Below are positions 48,989-56,320 of a stretch of 64,000 bases of DNA, piece after piece; position 1 is the stretch's first letter; each line of letters begins with the position of its first letter. The position numbers were made by a program, and so were the translations under genes. This DNA is from Candidatus Melainabacteria bacterium (GTDB taxonomy: Bacteria > Cyanobacteriota > Vampirovibrionia > Obscuribacterales > Obscuribacteraceae). The notes under the pieces are model-generated. The model searched no databases. It saw only the letters and a program-made list of their open reading frames with translations, and was not told the origin of the DNA. The stretch is taken from assembly GCA_003242885.1 (NCBI GenBank), contig QKMZ01000006.1:868001-932000 (forward strand). The letters run 5' to 3'.

Positions 48989-49393
48989 TTACTTAGCTTC
49001 CGGCGTGGCGAGATTGTTCAACGTTGCGATGAATTCTTTCGACTCTGAGATAAAGCGTTGACGCTGCGGTTTTGCCAGCCAGAGCGCCAGAATGCGGCGT
49101 CTGTCGGTACCTTTTTTGAGGGTCGGAGGACGATCGCCAAGAAGGCGTTCGCGAATCATGCGGTTGCCTTCGCGATAGTAGCAGTCGCCGATTTGGCAGC
49201 CTGTGACTACGACACCGTCAGCACCAGCTTTGATGGCATTTTCAATCATCAGAGGTTGAATCATGCCTGAGCAAGGGAATTTGACTACCTTCATGCCGGG
49301 CACTTCAGTGCAACTGCCTGAGTCGTCAACGATGCCGCTTAAATCGCAAGCGCGTTCGCAGATAAGTGTGATTACTTTCTTTGCATCAGACAT
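48989..49393 (-). CDS. MvhD/FlpD-like hydrogenase/heterodisulfide-reductase iron-sulfur subunit
   Basis: ICERACDLSG, VVKFPCSGMIQPLMIENAIKAGADGVVVTGCQIGDCYYREGNRMIRER matches the MvhD-type cysteine pattern. Confidence 0.88.
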   Translation of the reverse strand: MSDAKKVITLICERACDLSGIVDDSGSCTEVPGMKVVKFPCSGMIQPLMIENAIKAGADGVVVTGCQIGDCYYREGNRMIRERLLGDRPPTLKKGTDRRRILALWLAKPQRQRFISESKEFIATLNNLATPEAK

Positions 49394-49398
49394 TGGTG

Positions 49399-50577
49399 TT
49401 ACCCTTTCGCCTCCAGAAGAGCCTTAATCTTCGCGTTTACTTCCGCATCCGGAAGGTCAGGCAAATCGATTGCATCGAATGCGCAAGCGCCGACGCATAC
49501 GCCGCAGCCTGAGCAGCGGAAATCTTTTACTGTCGCCAACAATTTGAATCGTGAACCAGCTGGTGCAGGCACCATTTCAATTGCCTGGTACGGGCAGTCT
49601 TTGTAGCAGAGCGAGCAGCCTGTGCACTTGTTGAGCACAACCTCAGCTGTTTCGATTGCTGGTTGTTTCGGAATCATCAACCACGGTGCAGCCGTAATTG
49701 CGACGGTACCGAGAATCATCACTGCCCAGTAGCCCATGACCGGCATTTGGCTGAGCATGGCATAGGGCCATAGGAAGAACCAGTCGATGTCGAAGGATAC
49801 AGGCTGCTTGTTGAGGTCAGCCATGTTTCCACTGCTCAATGGCCATATGAATACGCAGACGAGAACCAGAGCGGTCAAAATGTAGTTCACTGCCGGTGGT
49901 GGCGTGAGTACCGGTCTGGTCATACGCAGGTAGTGAATCCAAAGACCGAAGAGCAGGAAGAATGAAAGACCAATGTGAATGAAAAGGAAGTTGGAAAGAG
50001 TCAGGTTAGTTATCTGATCTCCGTTCAAGAACCAGGTCTTAAGGCCAGGTCCAACTACCGGCAATGATTCGAATGCGCTGGCAGTCATTCTAGTGAGCAA
50101 TAGCGAGCGGTCATCCCAAACCAGGTAGAAACCGGTTTGACCAATGAAGAGTACGAAGATCGCCAGAACAATACCGGAAACCCATTGGAGCCAGCGGTAC
50201 TGACGGTAGCGATCTGTAAACCATACGCGCAGAGCGTGCAGCAAGATGGTGATTACCATCGCGTCGCCTGCATAACGGTGGATACCGCGGATGACACCAC
50301 CGAAAGGAAGAGACTTGGTGATGTAATCAACTGAGGTCCAAGCGTTGGTCAGAAGCTTAGAGTTATAAGCATTGTCGATGGTCGGGATGTAGTATGCGAA
50401 AAGCAGCAGCCCGGAGAGGTACAGCACCCACAGATAGTACTGGGGAAGAGCACCGTGATAGTAGAACGGATTGTATTTACTGGTCATGAACGCGTTAATC
50501 GCGTTTTCAATGGCCAGCGTCAAACCGTTGAAGGCTTTTAGCGGGTGATTATCGACAATCTTTTGCACTGGGGTCAT
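49399..50577 (-). CDS. Cytochrome b (b6-like, four heme His) fused to a C-terminal 2x[4Fe-4S] ferredoxin domain
   Basis: GIHRYAGDAMVITILLHALRVW and FIHIGLSFFLLFGLWIHYLRM His pairs. Ferredoxin motifs CTGCSLCYKDCP and CSGCGVCVGAC. Confidence 0.9.
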   Translation of the reverse strand: MTPVQKIVDNHPLKAFNGLTLAIENAINAFMTSKYNPFYYHGALPQYYLWVLYLSGLLLFAYYIPTIDNAYNSKLLTNAWTSVDYITKSLPFGGVIRGIHRYAGDAMVITILLHALRVWFTDRYRQYRWLQWVSGIVLAIFVLFIGQTGFYLVWDDRSLLLTRMTASAFESLPVVGPGLKTWFLNGDQITNLTLSNFLFIHIGLSFFLLFGLWIHYLRMTRPVLTPPPAVNYILTALVLVCVFIWPLSSGNMADLNKQPVSFDIDWFFLWPYAMLSQMPVMGYWAVMILGTVAITAAPWLMIPKQPAIETAEVVLNKCTGCSLCYKDCPYQAIEMVPAPAGSRFKLLATVKDFRCSGCGVCVGACAFDAIDLPDLPDAEVNAKIKALLEAKG

Positions 50578-50613
50578 CCTCTTCTATGCGTCTTCGCTAA
50601 AACTTCTTGCGAC

Positions 50614-50997
50614 CTATTTCTTTACCGGTAAAACTGTCTTCTCTTCCGCATCTTCTCTGCCGATAATCATGATGGCGATACCGCCAATTGTCAGAGCTAC
50701 TCCCATAAAGAGAATGTAGCCATAGTCTCCGAGGCTGGCTGTCGACTTCGGATTTACTGAGACGCCTTTGCCTTGCAAATACTTCGTCAAATCTTCGCCC
50801 AGACTGGGTGTGAGTGAATTGAAGAAACCAGCGATTGCGCCGTGCAGACCGATTCGTGAGGTCAGGTCGGTCAACCAGTCAGGTGTGGCTCCGGTGAAAC
50901 CTAATTCAGACCATGCCATAAGAACACTGACGGCGACAACGGCGCCGGCGAATGCCAGGAGTATGATGCCCTTCGGTGAAAGTATGTACTTAATCAC
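50614..50997 (-). CDS. Hypothetical membrane protein in the respiratory operon
   Basis: Two TM helices. Same-strand tight spacing with the cytochrome b genes. Confidence 0.7.
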   Translation of the reverse strand: MIKYILSPKGIILLAFAGAVVAVSVLMAWSELGFTGATPDWLTDLTSRIGLHGAIAGFFNSLTPSLGEDLTKYLQGKGVSVNPKSTASLGDYGYILFMGVALTIGGIAIMIIGREDAEEKTVLPVKK

Positions 50998-51009
50998 TAT
51001 GAATTCCTT

Positions 51010-51381
51010 TTACCTGGTTCCGTTTCGTTCTGCGAGTTTTGCTTCGATTTTGTCGAACAATTTGACCTTGCGTACCAACTTCCCTGTCGACTTTTCTTCG
51101 ATGTAGATCCAGTAGCCCTGGACTGCTAGGAGCAGCATGGTTAGCGTGGTGCCGAAGAAAAGATATGCACATGGAATGAGACCGGGCTCTTTTTGAACTT
51201 CACGCCAACCCTCGAAAAACCAGGAGAGCGTGATTACCGTCAGAGTAAAAGCGAAAAGCCTTAAGGGCAGTTTCACTTTCGTTGGTTTGACCAGGGCTTT
51301 CGTTTCCACAGCGACGCTAGCATCACCTGTGGTGACGTTAGTGTTGATTGAGCGTGGGTCCTTTTTCCCGGTCAAGTTCAT
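51010..51381 (-). CDS. Hypothetical membrane protein in the respiratory operon
   Basis: Start refined to MNLTGKKDP. Two TM helices. Overlaps the stop of no other gene. Confidence 0.7.
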   Translation of the reverse strand: MNLTGKKDPRSINTNVTTGDASVAVETKALVKPTKVKLPLRLFAFTLTVITLSWFFEGWREVQKEPGLIPCAYLFFGTTLTMLLLAVQGYWIYIEEKSTGKLVRKVKLFDKIEAKLAERNGTR

Positions 51382-51388
51382 TCCCCGA

Positions 51389-53179
51389 TTATGTTGATAC
51401 TGATGCTGGTTGAGCCGGTGCCGGTTTAGGGGCGGGCTGAGCACCAGATTTGAAGTTCCAGACCATGTAGGCGCCTACGACTGCAAAAACTGCACCTGCA
51501 ATCATCCATGTCCAATCCCAAAATGGAATCGGCAACGGATAGAAAACGCCTTTGGTGGTCGTTTCGATATTTGTGGCACGATTCATTCTGTCGCAGAATA
51601 CGACATAGTCGTAAGCCCAGCGGTTGGTGACCAGGTAGTCAACCATGCCCAAATATTTGGGGTGCTCCGGTGTAAATGTCGGAATCCAATTGACTATCCA
51701 ATCGACCGGTGACGTCATCTTGCAGTGTTCAAGAATCTGGTTGAAGGCTGCCTGAACATCTGGACCGCCTTTGGCCACATAGTTGTCCTTGAGCCAGTCT
51801 TGCCAGTCATTTTTGTAGGTAGATGCGAAGTACGTGGAGGTTGGTTGAACCTTACGCATAGCTGCTTCCAGCTTGTCAGCTTCCGGAAGAAATGGACGCA
51901 TCACACCGTAGAACCACTGTTGGAACATGGGTCCCCGGAACATTTCCACTTTCGCCATGTAGTAATAGACGAATCCCCAGAATGCTTGCGAAGCACCGAT
52001 GATTGCTATTACGAGCGCACCTTTCCATTGTTTTGCACGTTGGACGGCGTCTTTGTTTTGCCACATGAGCCAGAGCTGCAGACCCATACCTACGTTGACA
52101 GTGAGGTATGTGAAGGCTCTCCAATACGGAGGATCTGTGTGGATGTTGGCGATGTTAGCGATGATGAGCAGTGAGAACACGATCCAGCTCACGAGAGCCA
52201 TAATCACTACCCAGAATATGAATGGTCTCTTGGTGATGTCTTTCTCCGCACCGGTTAGCCAAACGTCCATGAATGGCAAGCCGACAACGATAAGAGGCAA
52301 CACGATGGTGATTTCTGTTGCAACGACCGGCTCCAAGTATTTGTACATTTGGTACAAACCAAGGAAGTACCAGTCAGACAAAATCGGAAGCGGTGTGACG
52401 TCCGGATCTGACCGTTTGCCCTGCGCAGCAGGAAGAACGATTGCAACCACAACCAACATCAATGTGATGATGGTGCGCTTCGCCCAGCTGAGTGGAACGC
52501 GCTTGTAGGCGTTTTTGTAGAAGTAGAGTTCTACAAAGATCAAAGGAATAAGAGAGAACGCGAGGTGGATAGAGAAGAATCGCGTGATTGTCTCCTGCGT
52601 GATAGCAGCTCCGCCGCCCAGGAGAACTTCTGCTGTATTCCATCCCATGTGAATAGACTTAACGAGCGGCTGATAGAAGTCGCCCATGACCGGGAATTGG
52701 TCCATGTAAGTCGGGAATGTCGCGAATACCTTCGTCGCCCAAAATGCGCGCTGGTTCCAGATCAAGAGATATCCAGTCAGACCGGAATACATTGAAAGGA
52801 GAAGCGCTACAAGAGCGATTGCGATGTTGAACTCTTTACCAGGTTTGTAATCGGCGCAGATGAACATGCGATACATGCGCATCGTCGCCGCGATGATCAT
52901 GGCGTCGGCACCGTACTTGTGCATGCCCCGCATAAGACCGCCGAACGGAATACCGTTTTGAATGTGGAGAATAGAATCAAATGCCTGCGCTTTCGTAGGC
53001 ACGTACCACATGATGAGCACGCAGCCTGTGAACATAACGAGGAACCAGACCATGTAGAAGATTGGCCCCAGTGAATACCAGGGATTTGTCTTCGCTTCCT
53101 CGCGGTGATGCTCATCGAAAATATCGATGTTGTTGATCCGCGTCTTAACCCAGTCTATGGTTGCATTTACCGCTGACAT
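51389..53179 (-). CDS. Cytochrome b-like protein lacking N-side (bH) heme histidines
   Basis: Aligns by eye with cytochrome b6/subunit IV: FGGLMRGMHKYGADAMIIAATMRMYRMF, TRFFSIHLAFSLIPLIFVELYFYKN and SDWYFLGLYQMYK. Long C-terminal extension. Confidence 0.88.
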   Translation of the reverse strand: MSAVNATIDWVKTRINNIDIFDEHHREEAKTNPWYSLGPIFYMVWFLVMFTGCVLIMWYVPTKAQAFDSILHIQNGIPFGGLMRGMHKYGADAMIIAATMRMYRMFICADYKPGKEFNIAIALVALLLSMYSGLTGYLLIWNQRAFWATKVFATFPTYMDQFPVMGDFYQPLVKSIHMGWNTAEVLLGGGAAITQETITRFFSIHLAFSLIPLIFVELYFYKNAYKRVPLSWAKRTIITLMLVVVAIVLPAAQGKRSDPDVTPLPILSDWYFLGLYQMYKYLEPVVATEITIVLPLIVVGLPFMDVWLTGAEKDITKRPFIFWVVIMALVSWIVFSLLIIANIANIHTDPPYWRAFTYLTVNVGMGLQLWLMWQNKDAVQRAKQWKGALVIAIIGASQAFWGFVYYYMAKVEMFRGPMFQQWFYGVMRPFLPEADKLEAAMRKVQPTSTYFASTYKNDWQDWLKDNYVAKGGPDVQAAFNQILEHCKMTSPVDWIVNWIPTFTPEHPKYLGMVDYLVTNRWAYDYVVFCDRMNRATNIETTTKGVFYPLPIPFWDWTWMIAGAVFAVVGAYMVWNFKSGAQPAPKPAPAQPASVST

Positions 53180-53195
53180 CTATTGATTGACTCCC

Positions 53196-53759
53196 TCAGG
53201 CGATTGAACCGGCTTCTAAACCAATAATCTTGTATGAATCTCCCTCTTTCTTGAGGTCGAATTTACGCGGTGGGCGTGGGGCTGGACCGGAAACGACCTT
53301 GCCGTTTTGGGCGATGTCATAAACGCTCAAGTGGCAAGGGCAGGCGAATACAGGACCTTGCGGCTTGAAGTTATAACCCTTGGCGCAATCTTCCGGCTTT
53401 GGTACCCAGTTGAACACGCAACCGAGGTGCGGGCAAATACGGCTGTAAGCAACAACATCACCTGATGGCAATTTGACGATGAAACCAGGGATTTCACGGA
53501 CTTCTTTGCCTTCCGGGTTGTACTCAACATATTTTTGTTTGAACATGAACTCTAAACATGTCCATTCAGTTGGAAAATCCGTATCTTTGAAAGCCACATC
53601 TTCTTCGGGCCCCGGTTGATCGGAAGGTCCGAAAACATCCAGAGGCTTCAGCGTTGGACGCATGTACCTCAGAAGCGGCGATATGACCAGACCAAACGTG
53701 GCGGCGAGCGGAATAGCTGCCAGAGTCTTCAGAATAATTCTTCTATTTGTGCCTTCCAT
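53196..53759 (-). CDS. Rieske 2Fe-2S protein
   Basis: N-terminal TM. CPHLGCVF and CPCHLSVYD cluster ligands. Start refined to MEGTNRRIILK. Confidence 0.95.
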   Translation of the reverse strand: MEGTNRRIILKTLAAIPLAATFGLVISPLLRYMRPTLKPLDVFGPSDQPGPEEDVAFKDTDFPTEWTCLEFMFKQKYVEYNPEGKEVREIPGFIVKLPSGDVVAYSRICPHLGCVFNWVPKPEDCAKGYNFKPQGPVFACPCHLSVYDIAQNGKVVSGPAPRPPRKFDLKKEGDSYKIIGLEAGSIA

Positions 53760-53772
53760 TTTTCGAACTCCG

Positions 53773-54711
53773 TTACTTTGTCTCGCCCTGAGGCTTAGCT
53801 TCTTCGGGTTTAGCATCAGCGGGTTTGTCTTCCGCTGGCTTAGCATCTTCGGCGTTGGCGTTCTTTTTCGTGTTATCGATTGGAGCGCCTACCGTCGGCG
53901 AGCCGATATTTGCCTCGGCGATTTGTTTGTTGGTTGAGTGGAATGCACGCACGTAGGCTACGAGCTTCCAAATATAAGCCTCATCGAATTTAACTTCTTT
54001 GGCTTTGTCCTCCTTGCCGAGGAAATTGGGCATCCCTTCCCACTTTATGCCATTTGCGATGTGATCCCATAGGATATCGTCGGTTCTGTCGTAAAAACGC
54101 TTATAGTTTTGGAAGTTGGCAGGGTTGGGCTCGAGTACGTTGTACTTGTTGAGCGGACCGTCGCCATAACCCTTAGGACCGTGGCAGACTGCGCAATTGG
54201 CGCCGTATACAGCGGTAACTTTGGCGTATTCTTTCGCATCCAACAGCGGTGCTGAGAGAGAGCGAACGTAATAAACAAGGTTCCAAGTCTTCTGGCTGGA
54301 GATGTCAGCCAAGGTTGTTGGGTGCTTGACGCCGTCTTTGCCGAAGGCGAGGAACATATATTGATCGATCGGCTTTTGTTTGTGACCGTACTCAGGAGAG
54401 GTGAGGTCGATAGCCGACTTGCCGCTGACGCCTTTTCCGTTCGTGCCGTGGCACTCAGCGCAAGAAAGCTTTTCATAAACAACTTTGCCGTCCGGCTCGG
54501 ATGGTTTGTCATCCGGGTAAATGGCTTCTCTTCCACCCTTGGTTACGTCTTTGGAAACCAGCTGTGAATCGTCACCTTTGACGGTAACTTGATTGCCGCA
54601 ACCGGTTACTAGTGTCACCGCCGGTAACACCACTAACAAAAGCGCCAGCAAAGATGTCGTTAGCCCGGCGAATGTTTCAAACGTAAAAACTGGTTTTTTG
54701 GAACGTGTCAT
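53773..54711 (-). CDS. Diheme c-type cytochrome lipoprotein
   Basis: CAECH and CAVCH heme motifs. Lipobox VTGC. Low-complexity Ala/Lys/Pro/Glu tail. Confidence 0.93.
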   Translation of the reverse strand: MTRSKKPVFTFETFAGLTTSLLALLLVVLPAVTLVTGCGNQVTVKGDDSQLVSKDVTKGGREAIYPDDKPSEPDGKVVYEKLSCAECHGTNGKGVSGKSAIDLTSPEYGHKQKPIDQYMFLAFGKDGVKHPTTLADISSQKTWNLVYYVRSLSAPLLDAKEYAKVTAVYGANCAVCHGPKGYGDGPLNKYNVLEPNPANFQNYKRFYDRTDDILWDHIANGIKWEGMPNFLGKEDKAKEVKFDEAYIWKLVAYVRAFHSTNKQIAEANIGSPTVGAPIDNTKKNANAEDAKPAEDKPADAKPEEAKPQGETK

Positions 54712-54718
54712 AACTCAC

Positions 54719-54964
54719 TCAGTAACCGAAGAAAGGAATCCAGGAGAACATTGCCCAAAGAACAATGAAAAAGAAGCAAACAATAAGAAAGAGCGGCGGC
54801 GGTCCTTCGCCGATACGATATTCGGAGACTACTTCATAGTGCTCATCAACGGAGGGAGCGGCTGCTGCAGTTTTTACGGCTGCGGCTGGTTTGCTTGCGG
54901 GTTTTTCTTCGGCAGATTTTTCTGCCTTCACCTCGTCTCCACTGTTTTTTACTTCTTCAGCCAT
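54719..54964 (-). CDS. Small membrane protein resembling a CcoP N-terminal anchor
   Basis: IGEGPPPLFLIVCFFFIVLWAMFSWIPFFGY C-terminal TM resembles the FixP/CcoP N-terminal TM segment. Confidence 0.55.
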   Translation of the reverse strand: MAEEVKNSGDEVKAEKSAEEKPASKPAAAVKTAAAAPSVDEHYEVVSEYRIGEGPPPLFLIVCFFFIVLWAMFSWIPFFGY

Positions 54965-54991
54965 TTCCTACCTCTTTGTGCGCACAATTTC

Positions 54992-55240
54992 TTACTTGTT
55001 GGCAGTCGATGCGCTGAGCCTGATTTTTTCAACGGCTGCCAGCGCCTTTTGACCAGTAGTGTTGTCGTCGCCGTCGTCGAGCATGTCGAACTTGACGTCT
55101 TCCATGTTTTCAAACTCACCGTTCTTGAAGGCCCACAAGATCGCTCCAATGGCCATTACGAAAAACAATCCGCAAATGAAGAAGGCCACATATATTCCAG
55201 AGCTCAATCCTTGTTGGTTGAGAATGCAATTAGGACACAT
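54992..55240 (-). CDS. CcoS-like small membrane protein
   Basis: FVMAIGAILWAFKNGEFENMEDVKFDML resembles the CcoS core (LWAxxSGQFDDLE). N-terminal MCPNC. Confidence 0.6.
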   Translation of the reverse strand: MCPNCILNQQGLSSGIYVAFFICGLFFVMAIGAILWAFKNGEFENMEDVKFDMLDDGDDNTTGQKALAAVEKIRLSASTANK

Positions 55241-56320
55241 CTAGTGACCTCCTTCTTTGGTTCCGGCAGGGTCAGTATTGCTACTGGATTCGGTGCCTTT
55301 TGGGGATGAAGGTGTGGACTGCTGAGGCATCTGATGCTCGGATGGGCTCATGTTGTCGGACTCGGAGTGATGCCCGTGTCCGCCATGGTGAGGTTCGTAT
55401 TGCTGGTTCGACAATTTCGGAAGATGGATATCTTCTACCTTGTCGATTTGGTTGATGCTGTTGATAGTTACTTCCCGATCTTGAGGAAGCGTTTTCAGGT
55501 ATGCAACCAGATACCAACGTTGCTCTTCAGTGAGGGTCTCTGCCCAGCGCGGCATTCGGGTACCAACAATTCCTTCCGAGACTCTGTAGAACCAGAACTC
55601 ATCAGAGTATTGCTTGTAGTACGGACGGCTGAAATTCGGTGGTTTCTTCTCCAGAGACAGCGCATTCGGACCTTCGCCATAGCCATTCAAACCGTGGCAA
55701 ACAGCGCAGTTCTGAGTATAGATGCCTCTACCGGCATTGGCGCTGGCACTGGCATTGGTGTCAACCGTTTTGCGGTTGTGCAGTGCGACACCGGCTGGTG
55801 TAGTTGTTCTGTACTCGTCCGGTGCTTCGACGAAATCTTTCACATGGCGGCCGTTGCCTAAGCATTGCAAGTAAGCAACCAGGTCATTCATGTCCCTTTC
55901 TGAAAGATAGCTGAAACTCGGCATGATCGAGCCCGGCTTGACTGCGCGAGGCTGAATCAAGTGAGCCTTTTGCCACTCCGAAGCCATGCGTCCGCCTTCA
56001 TTAGTCAGGTCCGGTCCAGTGCGGGCAGTGCCCAACTGGTGCGGTGTTTCCCAGATGTAGTCCCCGGCTTTGACGAGAGGTCCATAACCTCTGTCTTGTA
56101 GACGGGTGAATTGTGTATGGCAGTAGAAGCACCCTTCCCTGACATAGATTTTTCTTCCTCGAGCCGCATCCGCGACGTTCGAAGCGACTTTGGTGTAGTC
56201 GTTGCTTCTGTGCTCTTTGTCGGTGGGATTGAAAAGCACCATCGGCAGAAGAACTGTCGAGAAGATGATGATGAAGAAGGTTGTGACGATCCCGATCGCT
56301 CCTAAACGATAACTGTGCAT
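55241..56320 (-). CDS. ccoO: cbb3-type cytochrome c oxidase subunit II (CcoO) fused to a cytochrome c domain
   Basis: GCFYCHTQFTRLQDRGYGPLVKAGDYIWETPHQLGTARTGPDLTNEGGR (CcoO), then NCAVCHGLNGYGEGPN (class I cytochrome c), then a His-rich tail. Confidence 0.9.
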   Translation of the reverse strand: MHSYRLGAIGIVTTFFIIIFSTVLLPMVLFNPTDKEHRSNDYTKVASNVADAARGRKIYVREGCFYCHTQFTRLQDRGYGPLVKAGDYIWETPHQLGTARTGPDLTNEGGRMASEWQKAHLIQPRAVKPGSIMPSFSYLSERDMNDLVAYLQCLGNGRHVKDFVEAPDEYRTTTPAGVALHNRKTVDTNASASANAGRGIYTQNCAVCHGLNGYGEGPNALSLEKKPPNFSRPYYKQYSDEFWFYRVSEGIVGTRMPRWAETLTEEQRWYLVAYLKTLPQDREVTINSINQIDKVEDIHLPKLSNQQYEPHHGGHGHHSESDNMSPSEHQMPQQSTPSSPKGTESSSNTDPAGTKEGGH

